Source: Fidelibacterota bacterium
GTDB taxonomy: Bacteria; Fidelibacterota; UBA8477; JABMPR01
DNA length: 63,336 nt
Assembly (NCBI GenBank): GCA_021734255.1
Contig: JAIPJM010000014.1
Location: forward strand, 1 to 63,336
Reading direction: 5' to 3'
The notes under the pieces were generated by a model. That model saw only the letters and a list, made by a program, of their open reading frames with translations. It did not search any database and was not told the DNA's origin. Position numbers and translations under genes: made by a program. Positions 54,034 to 63,033 of the stretch are shown here, piece after piece (the first letter of the stretch is position 1; each line of letters begins with the position of its first letter).

Positions 54034-55569
54034 ATGCAAACATTTCTTGGAATTGATGTTGGTACCTCAGGTATTAAAACCGTTCTGATAGATCATGCTG
54101 GTCGGGTTTTACTTACAGATATTGAAGAACATTCATTTACTACTCCCGAACCCCTGCATGCTGAGAGTGATCCGGAGGATTGGTGGACGGGAACTGTCAC
54201 CTCCCTCAAGCGGGTCTGCGAATTCGCAAGGCTGCACTCGCATGAAATTGCCGCTGTTGGGCTCACTGGGCAGATGCATGGATTAGTAATATTGGATAAG
54301 CATAGAGCGGTACTCCGTCCTTGCATCATGTGGAATGACCAAAGGACAGCTTCACAATGTATGCAAATCACTAAAACTATTGGATCGGATGAATTGCTGA
54401 AGATCACTGGCAATCAGGTTCTGCCAGGATTTACAGCACCCAAAATCCTCTGGGTGGCTGAGCACGAGCCTGATATATATGCAAAAATAAATCATGTGCT
54501 CCTGCCAAAAGATTATATCAGGTTAAAGTTGACAGGTGAATTGGTTACCGATGTCTCAGATGCATCAGGGACATCGCTTCTTGATGTAGCAGATCGAGCC
54601 TGGTCCTCCACCATAACTACTAAGCTTGGGATCGATAGATCATGGCTACCACAACTGATGGAATCTCAGGAAGTGTCAGGTTACGTTTCGGCTGAGGCAG
54701 CCGATCGAACCGGCTTACCACAGGGAATCCCTGTTGTTTCAGGTGCCGGTGATCAAGCTGCAGGTGGTATTGGAGCGGGCATCACAGCATCTGGTAGAGC
54801 CTCAATCGTACTCGGTACATCTGGAGTTGTTTTCGCTCAATCTTCAGCCTACGAGACCCATGAAACTGGATTGATACACTCCTTTTGCCATGCACTTCCA
54901 GAAACGTGGCACGTGATGGGTGTGACCCTGTCCGCAGCTGGCTCATTCAAATGGTATAAAGATCTTTTTTCACGATCAGGACAGGCTGGTGCAGCTCAGA
55001 GTGATCCATATGATCAGCTCATTCGGGAGGCTGTCACTACACCACCAGGGGCAGAAGGGCTATTTTTTCTTCCCTATCTCTCAGGGGAGAGAACACCTCA
55101 CCCTGATCCCCTGGCCCGAGGGAGTTTTTTTGGTCTAACGCTGCGCCACGAGCGAGGACATATGACCCGGGCACTTCTGGAGGGGGTCTCCTTCAGCCTG
55201 CGGGATGCCCTGTCGCTGATTCATAAAATGGGTATTGAACCAACCGAATTTAGGATATCTGGTGGGGGTGCCCGGAGTCCGTTCTGGCGCCAGCTGATCG
55301 CAGATGTAATTCAGGCGGAGGTAATCACAACAACCTCTACAGAAGGAGCACCGTACGGTGCTGCCATGCTGGCAGTTGTGGCAGCAGGGGAGTATAACTC
55401 AGCTGCTGAAGCAGCGGATGCGATGATCATGGTACAGGACCGACATACTCCTGATTCAAAATTATCAGAATATTATGATGAAGCCTTCAGCCTTTACCAG
55501 TCCTTATACAATGAGTTTAAACAAAGCTATACCCGAATTTCGAAGCTGGAGGGGAACGATGAGACATAA
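54034..55569 (+). CDS. xylB: Xylulokinase
   Basis: A 511-residue FGGY kinase. The N-terminal phosphate-binding DVGTSGIKTVLID and the xylulokinase-typical GLTGQMHGLVILD are followed by WNDQRT. Later come SGAGDQAAGGIGAG and ISGGGARSPFWRQLIADV (adenosine-binding). It phosphorylates D-xylulose in the cytoplasm for the pentose phosphate pathway. No xylose isomerase (xylA) is recognisable in the window, but TIM-barrel isomerase 30221 or the cupins could take that role. It overlaps the nucleoside hydrolase by 11 bases. Assignment is strong and supports pentose end products for the locus. Confidence 0.93.
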   Translation: MQTFLGIDVGTSGIKTVLIDHAGRVLLTDIEEHSFTTPEPLHAESDPEDWWTGTVTSLKRVCEFARLHSHEIAAVGLTGQMHGLVILDKHRAVLRPCIMWNDQRTASQCMQITKTIGSDELLKITGNQVLPGFTAPKILWVAEHEPDIYAKINHVLLPKDYIRLKLTGELVTDVSDASGTSLLDVADRAWSSTITTKLGIDRSWLPQLMESQEVSGYVSAEAADRTGLPQGIPVVSGAGDQAAGGIGAGITASGRASIVLGTSGVVFAQSSAYETHETGLIHSFCHALPETWHVMGVTLSAAGSFKWYKDLFSRSGQAGAAQSDPYDQLIREAVTTPPGAEGLFFLPYLSGERTPHPDPLARGSFFGLTLRHERGHMTRALLEGVSFSLRDALSLIHKMGIEPTEFRISGGGARSPFWRQLIADVIQAEVITTTSTEGAPYGAAMLAVVAAGEYNSAAEAADAMIMVQDRHTPDSKLSEYYDEAFSLYQSLYNEFKQSYTRISKLEGNDET

Positions 55570-56434
55570 GATCCTGCTGGATACTGATATTGGAACCGAT
55601 ATTGACGATGCGCTATGCCTGGCATACCTGCTACTGAAACCAGATTGCGAGTTACTGGGGATCACAACCGTCACCGGTGAGCCAGAAAAACGGGCCGGGA
55701 TGGCAGCCCACTTGTGCCAGATAGCTGGGCAGGAGGTCCCCATCTATTCTGGTATCGATACACCCTTACTTGTTGGACAACAACAGAAACTCGCTCAGCA
55801 GGCAAAAGTCTTGGGAAATCAAATCGAAACCAATAGATCTAAACCTGTGGAAACTCTTACCTTCCTGCAAGAGACCATTCGTGATAATCCTGGTGAGATC
55901 ACTTTGCTTACGATAGGACCGTTGACCAATATAGGCTTGCTTTTTGCCATGGATCGTGAGATTCCGAGCATGCTCAAGAGCTTGGTGATCATGGGGGGAC
56001 ATTTTGGTCTTGAAAATGACTCGCTCCCGAAAGTGGAGTGGAACATTGTTGGAGACCCGCATGCCAGTGCGATTGTCTATAATGCAATTGTTCCACAGCA
56101 TAGAAGTATTGGTCTGGACGTCACCTCACAGGTAACCATGCAGGCAGATGAATTTCGCAGATCCTTTCAGCATGAACTATTTGAGCCCATTCACAAATTT
56201 GCAGAAATCTGGTTCGAGTACAGTGAGACCATCACATTCCATGATCCGCTGGCAGCAGTGTCGATCTTCAATGATGGGGTCTGTAACTTTAGATCAGGAA
56301 AAGTTGATATTGACTTATCACCCGGTGAGGTCCAGGGGCGCACGTTCTGGAACGAAGGTAAAGGGCCACATGAAGTAGCGATGGCTGTGGATGCGGTCAG
56401 GTTTTTCCAAGAATACAATTCTGTGATAAAATGA
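55559..56434 (+). CDS. Nucleoside hydrolase (IunH family)
   Basis: A 291-residue protein. ATG 55559 is chosen because GGAGGGG lies 6 bases upstream and it starts the conserved N-terminus. The Ca-binding Asp cluster is LDTDIGTDIDDALCLAY, two residues longer than the DTDPGxDDA consensus. The C-terminal His-Asp is found in ITFHDPLAAVSIF, and LTIGPLTNIGLL is also conserved. The family hydrolyses ribonucleosides to base and ribose, which would feed the ribokinase/RbsD pair at 24032-25385. It overlaps xylB by 11 bases and ends in an ATGA with the next reading frame. Confidence 0.92.
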   Translation: MRHKILLDTDIGTDIDDALCLAYLLLKPDCELLGITTVTGEPEKRAGMAAHLCQIAGQEVPIYSGIDTPLLVGQQQKLAQQAKVLGNQIETNRSKPVETLTFLQETIRDNPGEITLLTIGPLTNIGLLFAMDREIPSMLKSLVIMGGHFGLENDSLPKVEWNIVGDPHASAIVYNAIVPQHRSIGLDVTSQVTMQADEFRRSFQHELFEPIHKFAEIWFEYSETITFHDPLAAVSIFNDGVCNFRSGKVDIDLSPGEVQGRTFWNEGKGPHEVAMAVDAVRFFQEYNSVIK

Positions 56435-56457
56435 AACGCAGAATAGAAGGGCGTACC

Positions 56458-57762
56458 ATGAGGTCAAAGCGCTTAATTATCCTCATCATTGCACTCCTGC
56501 TGATTAGCTGTGGAAAACAGCCATCTGAAGATTCTAAAACACAGATAAGATTCTGGCACAGCTTTGTTGCCGCTACCCATCCTGCTCTGAGGGAGCTGAT
56601 TTCACAGTATGAAGCAGAAAACCCGGGGATTGAGATAGTTGAACAATACGTCCCGACTGGCGATGCGCTCATTCAGAAGTTGGCCACTGCGATCAGGAGC
56701 AATACTGCGCCTGACATTAGCTGGATCCATGCTGATTTTCTTGACAAGCTCGTCCAGGCGAGTGCCATCTATCCCATGGAGCATTTCTTCCAACAAGACT
56801 CAATCCAGATGGAATCGATCATTTCAGATATTTGGCCAGAATTGCTGAAAACTGCTATCTGGCAGGATACACTCTTTGCACTACCCATGGAGGCTACCAC
56901 ACTGGGCCTTGTCTACAACAAGGATCATTTCAGAAGGGTGGGACTGGATCCCGATAGACCTCCTCAAAATTGGGAGGAGCTTGGACAATTTGTTGATAGG
57001 CTCTGCACCGATACCAATGGCGATGGAGTATTGGAACGGCGAGGATTCTACGTTCCAGTATTTCCGGCATCGGGACCATTGAGTATCTGGATGGTCTTGC
57101 AGTGGTCACCCTTCCTGTGGTCTGCTGGTGGCCATTTTCTGCAGGCAGATAATTTCGAATTCCACCATGAATCAGGTGTAAAAGTTCTGTCGCTCTGGCA
57201 GGACCTTTTCGTCAGTCAGGATATGATAAGGTTTAGTCTTGGTCATGATTCCGGATTTCTCTCAGAGCAGGTATCTATGATTATGGACGGGCCTTGGGAT
57301 CTACCACTCCTACGGGAAAATTCTAAGTTTGAATGGGGAGTAGCGCCGCTACCTGCCGGACCTTCTGGTCAATTTACCTACATGGCTGGGGAACATCTTG
57401 TTATCTTTAGGCAATCGAAGCACCCCACTGAATCATTCAAATTTGTGAAATGGATTCTGGATCCTAAGGTCCAGGCATCCTTCTCAATGAAATCAGGCTA
57501 TTTACCCGTCCGACAAGCCACACTTGAGTTGGAAGAATACAAAAGGTTCCTTGAAGAAGATGCAGCTATGCGCGCGTTCGTTGACCTGCTCCAATATGCA
57601 CGTGGAAGAGAAGCTCTAGGTTCCAAACAAGTCGAAATAAATCAACTGATTGCTGAGGCGATAGAACGGGCTTGTATGGGCGCAGATACACCGGAAGCCG
57701 CACTTAGTAAAGCAGCTCGAGGAGCACAGGAGCTGTTGGATGCCAAAGTATCACCCAGGTAA
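56458..57762 (+). CDS. ABC sugar transporter, extracellular solute-binding lipoprotein (copy 2)
   Basis: A 434-residue family-1 binding protein. ATG 56458 (AGAAGG 9 bases upstream) gives a textbook lipoprotein signal ending LISC (Cys18). ATG 56431 overlapping the previous stop is possible too. It parallels copy 1 at 8326 nearly end to end (RFWHSFVAATHPAL, VPTGDALIQKL, ALPMEATTLGLVYNK) and has a DTNGDGVLERRG calcium-like loop at the same place. There are no permease genes next to it, so it may share the permeases at 9719-11452 and the ATPase at 61151, offering a different substrate range. Confidence 0.94.
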   Translation: MRSKRLIILIIALLLISCGKQPSEDSKTQIRFWHSFVAATHPALRELISQYEAENPGIEIVEQYVPTGDALIQKLATAIRSNTAPDISWIHADFLDKLVQASAIYPMEHFFQQDSIQMESIISDIWPELLKTAIWQDTLFALPMEATTLGLVYNKDHFRRVGLDPDRPPQNWEELGQFVDRLCTDTNGDGVLERRGFYVPVFPASGPLSIWMVLQWSPFLWSAGGHFLQADNFEFHHESGVKVLSLWQDLFVSQDMIRFSLGHDSGFLSEQVSMIMDGPWDLPLLRENSKFEWGVAPLPAGPSGQFTYMAGEHLVIFRQSKHPTESFKFVKWILDPKVQASFSMKSGYLPVRQATLELEEYKRFLEEDAAMRAFVDLLQYARGREALGSKQVEINQLIAEAIERACMGADTPEAALSKAARGAQELLDAKVSPR

Positions 57763-57770
57763 CACCGACC

Positions 57771-58913
57771 ATGGCTACTGACCAAAGCCGAATTCGTTCG
57801 CTTGACTTGCTGCGGGGCTTGACCATCTCTGCCATGATACTGATCAATAATCCTGGTTCTTTCGATTTTATCTGGCCTCCACTGGCACATTCGGAATGGC
57901 ACGGTTGGACGTTCGCTGATCTCGTATTCCCAGCATTTTTGTTCCTGATGGGAGTTGCCCTTCCAGTTTCAACCAAAAAGCGCATGAAAGCTGGTGCAAG
58001 CAGAGGGGAAATCTTCAGTCATGGGCTGATTCGGGCAGGCCTACTGTTCATGATCGGATTGTTTATCAATGCTTTCCCATTTGGTCTGTTCAGCCATGAA
58101 TTCTCCCTGGGTAGCCTGCGAATTATGGGTGTTTTGCAGCGGATAGCCATCTGTTACCTTTTTGCCCTTGTACTATATCTGTTTTTATCCAGCAGGACCC
58201 TGCTCGCGATGATTCCCTCAATCCTATTAGGCTATTATTTATTACTCCGATTTGTGCCAGTCCCCGGTTATGGCGCAGGTGTGCTTGACCAGGAAGGAAA
58301 TTTAGTCTGGTACATAGATTCTATCCTGCTCAGCGGCCACACCTGGTTGTTCGCCAGCGTAGAAGGGTTTGATCCCGAGGGACTCCTCAGCACCTTTCCC
58401 GCTGTGGCGAGTACCTTGATTGGTGTGCAGGTTGGAGGGTGGTTACTTAGCCAGAACAGCAAGCTGGAGAAGATAGCCTTGCTACTCGTCACTGGGGTTG
58501 GTCTTATCATATTAGCAGAGATCCTGAAATACGTCATGCCTATCAACAAGAACTTGTGGACCAGTACTTATGTCTTACTCAGTTCCGGCTGGGTAATCAG
58601 TCTACTCGGAATCCTGATGTGGTTCGAATTCAATAAGATGCTGCCAAGGATTCAGTTTGGGCAGGCTCAAATGGGTAGAAATGCGCTGGCACTTTTTATC
58701 CTCTCCGAATGCCTGGCCATGCTCATGTGGTCGGTCGCCTGGAACACAGATACTGGAAAATTTTATACGCTCCACGATTTCATCTATCTTAAGCTGCTAG
58801 CCCCAGGCTTGGGCAATCAGCTCGGCTCGCTGGCGTATGGATTACTTAACCTTGGTCTTCTGGTCCTTGTAGCTGTTTGGCTGGACCAGCGCAGAATTTA
58901 CCTTAAACTCTAG
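57771..58913 (+). CDS. HGSNAT-like membrane acyltransferase (DUF5009/DUF1624)
   Basis: A 380-residue polytopic membrane protein with about ten helices. Its start (RIRSLDLLRGLTISAMILIN) and SEWHGWTFADLVFPAFLFLMG match the bacterial relatives of heparan-alpha-glucosaminide N-acetyltransferase, with the conserved His/Trp and Asp in that segment. Such proteins are thought to transfer acetyl groups across a membrane to sugar amino groups. Together with the PIG-L deacetylase, it hints that amino-sugar acetylation matters to this locus. It is convergent with GH92, 6 bases away. Confidence 0.88.
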   Translation: MATDQSRIRSLDLLRGLTISAMILINNPGSFDFIWPPLAHSEWHGWTFADLVFPAFLFLMGVALPVSTKKRMKAGASRGEIFSHGLIRAGLLFMIGLFINAFPFGLFSHEFSLGSLRIMGVLQRIAICYLFALVLYLFLSSRTLLAMIPSILLGYYLLLRFVPVPGYGAGVLDQEGNLVWYIDSILLSGHTWLFASVEGFDPEGLLSTFPAVASTLIGVQVGGWLLSQNSKLEKIALLLVTGVGLIILAEILKYVMPINKNLWTSTYVLLSSGWVISLLGILMWFEFNKMLPRIQFGQAQMGRNALALFILSECLAMLMWSVAWNTDTGKFYTLHDFIYLKLLAPGLGNQLGSLAYGLLNLGLLVLVAVWLDQRRIYLKL

Positions 58914-58919
58914 ATCCTC

Positions 58920-61115
58920 TCAGCGGGTGGTAAGTATAGAGCTACCTACCAGATCTATGTGCGAGACGAATGGTTTGCTGAGCTTTTCTCCATCAAGGAA
59001 ATGGTCACTCTCTCCGCTTGAACTGCCAATGCGACGAATTTTTGAAGACTCTGAGGATGACCCCAACGGCGGTATTGTGATCTGTACATCCTTGAACAAT
59101 GGTTCGAAGAGCACATACTCAGATGACACCGGATCAACGGGATAAAGTCCAAGCGCTGCGAAGGCAAACCAGGCGCTGATCGTTCCACAGTCATCATTTC
59201 CAGGTAGACCGGATGGTCCCAGCCCGTAATCCTCCTCCATGATCTGAGAAACTCTTGCACTTGTTTTGCGCTCATTCCCTTGAAAATAGGAGTAAATGAA
59301 TGGATAGCCGATGTCTGGCTCATTGTTAATGGTGAACTGGTTATTTGAGAAAGATTCATCAAGCTTCCGAAGCATTTTCTCTTCTGAACCAAAAACCTGA
59401 GCGAGACCCGAAATATCATGAGGTACAAACCAGGTATAGTTCCAGGCATTGCCTTCCACATAACCCGGTCCGCCTGATCCTTCCCAATCTCCAGCACCTT
59501 CTGTTGCAAGCGGGTCAAATGGGGTGGCCCAGTCGCCGGATCTCGATCGAGGGCGCAGAAACTGCATTTCCGGGTCGAACAAGTTCTTATAGAATTTTGA
59601 GCGATCTCTATACAGTCCAGCTAATTCAGGGTTTCCAAGCTGGTCTGCAAGTCTAGCAATTGCGTGATCAGCATAACAATATTCCAGAGTCGTTGAGACT
59701 GGTCCCCACACCCACCAGTCAGTACTCCAATCCTGCTCAGCCGGTATGTATCCATATTCAAGCATTTCGTGGTAGCCGGCACGAATTGGTGGGGCAGGTC
59801 TACCACCATTCGGTAGGGCAGGAGCCAGAACTGCCTCAAGGATCTGAGGTCCTAGCTCTTCATCAAGCACGCCCTTGAGATAGCTTTCCACGATCACCGG
59901 AGTAGCCGGGTCACCCACCATCATATACGTTTCAAGACCGGTTAATTCCCACTTGGGGAGAAATCCACTCTCGGTGTACATATCCAGCATAGTTAACGCC
60001 ATTTCCCGCTGTTTATCTGGATAGACCAGATTGAGAAAGGGGTGGAGCGTTCGATAGGTATCCCAAAGTGAGAAGATGCTATATCGGGAACGATCCGTAT
60101 ATTGCCCGACTGCTTTTGAGCCCATTTCCAGAAATTCACCATTCACATCAGAAACTAGGTTGGGGTGAATGAGCATATGATACAGGGCTGAATAGAATTT
60201 TATCAGGTCGGATTGTTCGGCTCCCCTGACAGTGATCCGTCCAAGCACTTCGTCCCACACCTGAGAACTTTGCAGGCGAACAAGGTCGAACTGAGGATCT
60301 GGAATTTCTGTCAAACTGTTTAGTCGTGCATTCTCTTGATTAACATATGAGATGCCCGTGCGAAAAACTACAGACTCTTGAGCCTTCATATTGAAACTGA
60401 TAATTGCTCCCAGGGATGTATCTGACTGCTCAAGAGTGAGTGAATCTGAGGGCTGATCATTTATCCAGGTATGTTTTGCGCTGGGTGTGTGATCATGATC
60501 CATATAAAAGTAGAGGGATTGGCGATTTTCCTCACCACAAAATCCACCACTGATATTGCGGCCACGTATTACACTGCTATCACTGATATCGATAGCACCC
60601 CCGCCGGTTAAGGCTAAACTTCTTCCAACGTCAACGAGTATATGATAAGTACCAGCTTTTAGAGCGGTGATTCGGATGAGTCCTGCGCGCTGGGTCACAG
60701 TGGTCTCCAGCTTGACATTTCTTTCTGGCAATCGCACTGAATAATACCCTGGTTGAGCCGTTTCGTTAGCGTAGCGCGTACGATAGTTCTCAGGCGCCAT
60801 CTGAGTTTCATCATCGATGACGGTCAGGATCACACCCCCCAGGTCTGCACACCCAGTCCCACTGAGATGGGAATGGCCCAATCCATAAAAGTAGGGTTCA
60901 CCATGCAAGTAACCAGAGGGTGATCCCAGTGCCGTGTGGGGGCTTAAAGATATCATGCCCCAGGGGTAGACTGCACCAGGAAAAGTATTTCCTCCACCCG
61001 CAGTACCAATGAGTGGGTCAACATATTCTGTCAGACTTCCTGAGTCGGTATATTTAAATATGCTGCATGAGCTAACTATTACTAGCGCTGCAGATAGCAA
61101 GATTCCTTTTAGCAT
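58920..61115 (-). CDS. GH92 alpha-mannosidase-family lipoprotein
   Basis: 731 residues, near the usual GH92 length. A lipoprotein signal ends VSSC (Cys16), giving an envelope location. The N-terminal segment (YVDPLIGTAGGGNTFPGAVY then PWGM) and the C-terminal GNDDCGTISAWFAFAALG are family hallmarks; the latter holds the Ca-site and catalytic acidic residues. GH92 enzymes are Ca-dependent exo-alpha-mannosidases, mostly alpha-1,2 or alpha-1,3. A strong GAGGAGAG precedes the ATG. It lies 35 bases downstream of the ABC ATPase on the same strand, so the two form a small operon. Confidence 0.94.
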   Translation of the reverse strand: MLKGILLSAALVIVSSCSIFKYTDSGSLTEYVDPLIGTAGGGNTFPGAVYPWGMISLSPHTALGSPSGYLHGEPYFYGLGHSHLSGTGCADLGGVILTVIDDETQMAPENYRTRYANETAQPGYYSVRLPERNVKLETTVTQRAGLIRITALKAGTYHILVDVGRSLALTGGGAIDISDSSVIRGRNISGGFCGEENRQSLYFYMDHDHTPSAKHTWINDQPSDSLTLEQSDTSLGAIISFNMKAQESVVFRTGISYVNQENARLNSLTEIPDPQFDLVRLQSSQVWDEVLGRITVRGAEQSDLIKFYSALYHMLIHPNLVSDVNGEFLEMGSKAVGQYTDRSRYSIFSLWDTYRTLHPFLNLVYPDKQREMALTMLDMYTESGFLPKWELTGLETYMMVGDPATPVIVESYLKGVLDEELGPQILEAVLAPALPNGGRPAPPIRAGYHEMLEYGYIPAEQDWSTDWWVWGPVSTTLEYCYADHAIARLADQLGNPELAGLYRDRSKFYKNLFDPEMQFLRPRSRSGDWATPFDPLATEGAGDWEGSGGPGYVEGNAWNYTWFVPHDISGLAQVFGSEEKMLRKLDESFSNNQFTINNEPDIGYPFIYSYFQGNERKTSARVSQIMEEDYGLGPSGLPGNDDCGTISAWFAFAALGLYPVDPVSSEYVLFEPLFKDVQITIPPLGSSSESSKIRRIGSSSGESDHFLDGEKLSKPFVSHIDLVGSSILTTR

Positions 61116-61150
61116 CTCTCCTCTACTTTCGTCTGGAGTAAATCTGTTTT

Positions 61151-62233
61151 TTACTGAAGTCGTACGCCTGTATTAAGGTCAAAGAAATGTAAGTGATCGA
61201 GTAAAGGGGAGAGTATTATCTGGTCCCCTGAGGAACGTTTCTCAGAATCTTGAACACGGGCAACCAGTTGAAAATCACCAGCGGAAGTGTACAGATAGGA
61301 TTCATTTCCCATGAGTTCACTTATCTCCAAGCAAACCTTGATCCCAGTGTCTGTGTTGTGGCTAATACTCAGATGCTCGGGTCGTATACCCACTCGAATC
61401 TGTTTGTCTTCGTATGGTGTTATCGCAGCATTTAACTCAGAGGGCAATGATACATCCATAAAATCGTTACGCAAATGGATTGTATTTTCAATCTTGACCG
61501 TTGCATCGATAAAATTCATTGCTGGCGACCCAATAAAACTGGCTACAAACTCATTCGCCGGGTTATTATAGATATTGAGGGGTTGATCTGCCTGAAAAAT
61601 ATGCCCTTCCTTCATGACGACAATTCGTTCACCCATAGTCATCGCTTCAACCTGATCGTGGGTTACATACACCATTGTAGTTTTGAGTTTTTCATGTAAT
61701 ATTTTTAGTTCTGTTCTCATCTGCACCCGTAGTTTGGCATCCAGGTTAGAGAGGGGCTCATCAAACAAAAATACTGCTGGTTTGCGTACAATGGACCTAC
61801 CAACGGCTACTCGTTGACGTTGACCACCTGATAATTCCTTCGGCCGACGTTCTAGATACTCCCTGATGTCAAGAATTTCTGCGGCTTCGTTTACCCGCTT
61901 TTCTATATCCACTTTGGCCATCTTTTTTAGTTTTAAACCAAATGCCATATTTTCAAATACTGTCATGTGTGGATAGAGGGCATAATTCTGGAAGACCATG
62001 GCGATATCACGATTTTTGGGCTCCACATCATTAACGAGGTTATCACCAATGTAAACCTCTCCTCCAGAGGTTTCCTCCAGACCTGCGATGATGCGTAGAA
62101 GTGTTGATTTACCACATCCTGAAGGTCCGACCAGGACCAGGAATTCACCGTCATTGATATCTAAATCAATGCCATGCAGCACCTGAGTTTTACCATACGA
62201 TTTTCTTATGTTTTTTAATGTGACGTTTGCCAT
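61151..62233 (-). CDS. ABC transporter ATP-binding protein (MsmX/UgpC type)
   Basis: A 360-residue CUT1-type ATPase. Walker A is GPSGCGKST (about residues 36-44), the ABC signature LSGGQRQRVAVGR, Walker B VFLFDEPLSNLDAK and the H-loop VYVTHDQVEA. The C-terminal OB/TOBE regulatory domain is present (RVGIRPEHLSI). This type powers several sugar importers, as MsmX does in Bacillus. Here it is the only ATPase for the permease pair at 9719-11452 and probably serves both binding proteins. AAGGA precedes the ATG. Its promoter lies to the right, before the repeat-rich tail. Confidence 0.95.
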   Translation of the reverse strand: MANVTLKNIRKSYGKTQVLHGIDLDINDGEFLVLVGPSGCGKSTLLRIIAGLEETSGGEVYIGDNLVNDVEPKNRDIAMVFQNYALYPHMTVFENMAFGLKLKKMAKVDIEKRVNEAAEILDIREYLERRPKELSGGQRQRVAVGRSIVRKPAVFLFDEPLSNLDAKLRVQMRTELKILHEKLKTTMVYVTHDQVEAMTMGERIVVMKEGHIFQADQPLNIYNNPANEFVASFIGSPAMNFIDATVKIENTIHLRNDFMDVSLPSELNAAITPYEDKQIRVGIRPEHLSISHNTDTGIKVCLEISELMGNESYLYTSAGDFQLVARVQDSEKRSSGDQIILSPLLDHLHFFDLNTGVRLQ

Positions 62234-62398
62234 TGGAAGTCCTTATTCGTTATCGGAATTTGATTGACCGGTGAATATAACTTTCAATGATTTATAACCA
62301 ATGAATGCATGTGCAAATCATACGAAATCTTAGTTTGATTCTCGATCAGATTTAAAACCTATTTGACAGGTGGATCATTCATCTGCAGGTCCTTTTCT

Positions 62399-62458
62399 TG
62401 ACCATTCACGGGAGTTAAACACTGACGACATTCTCTATGTGACCATTCAGGGAATTAA
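62399..62458 (+). repeat. Pair of TGACCATTCA direct repeats
   Basis: TGACCATTCACGGGAGTTAA at 62399-62418 and TGACCATTCAGGGAATTAA at 62440-62458 differ at a few positions and are 41 bases apart. They sit about 170-220 bases upstream of the ABC ATPase start, so they may be regulator sites, or simply the edge of the repeat field. Confidence 0.6.
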
Positions 62459-62555
62459 CTTGAGCCAGCGTATTTAACGCGTGATAAATCTGACAATACT
62501 CATTTCAGAATTTATTGATGAATACTTCCTGGTTTCATTGCTGTAATTGTGTTTT

Positions 62556-63033
62556 GCTTGGCCTGCCAAGCGTAGCTCCTATCAAACCTGGAAAGTTATG
62601 CCTGCTGCGACCAGCCTTCCCCTTCGAGAGCCTCAGGGTTCGGCTTGGTAAACTACGCTCTGATAAAATGAATAATGCTAGCTTTACTCAGCTTTAAGAA
62701 GTCCAGCCTGCGCCGGCCCCGATAAAAAGTAGAGATACTGTAAGAGCGTGCTACGACCAGCCTTCGTCCACAGGACTACGGCCTGGTAAACTCCGCTCAA
62801 ATATGATGATTATGACCAGCTCCACTCAGACTTGAGAAGTCGAGCATGCGCCGGCGTAGCTGAGTGCTAACGAAGCGAAGACGCGTACCCGAGGCCCTCC
62901 TTCGCACCTTGTGCTTCGGTGAGCTATCCCTAGTTTTGTACTGTAATTTTGGATTGGTTGGCCTGCCAAAGGTTCATCTGCGTCTTTCAGACTTCGATGG
63001 ATAAAAAGCTCCATCTGGGTTGGCCTGCCAACC
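62556..63033. repeat. Three palindromic TTGGCCTGCCAA elements
   Basis: Copies lie at 62556-62571 (GCTTGGCCTGCCAAGC, perfect 7-base arms), 62958-62969 (TTGGCCTGCCAA) and 63018-63033 (GGTTGGCCTGCCAACC). The first two are preceded by related sequence starting CTGTAATT at 62541 and 62941, exactly 400 bases apart. The flanking arms differ while staying self-complementary in copies 1 and 3, as expected for selected structure. Confidence 0.7.
62605..62855. repeat. Two degenerate copies of a ~110-bp element
   Basis: Unit A (62605-62717) and unit B (62751-62855) share, in order, a CGACCAGCCTTC start, GGC-TGGTAAACT-CGCTC, a middle ending CACTCAG-or-TACTCAG, GAAGTC-AGC and a GCGCCGGC end, with small indels between. 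The period is 146 bases. The pattern suggests an old non-coding repeat family present twice in tandem. Confidence 0.65.

Noticed and set aside
62515-63014. Two short open frames (62515-62697 plus, 62826-63014 minus)
   Set aside because: Both run through the degenerate repeats and palindromes, have no ribosome site, and their composition reflects the repeats.
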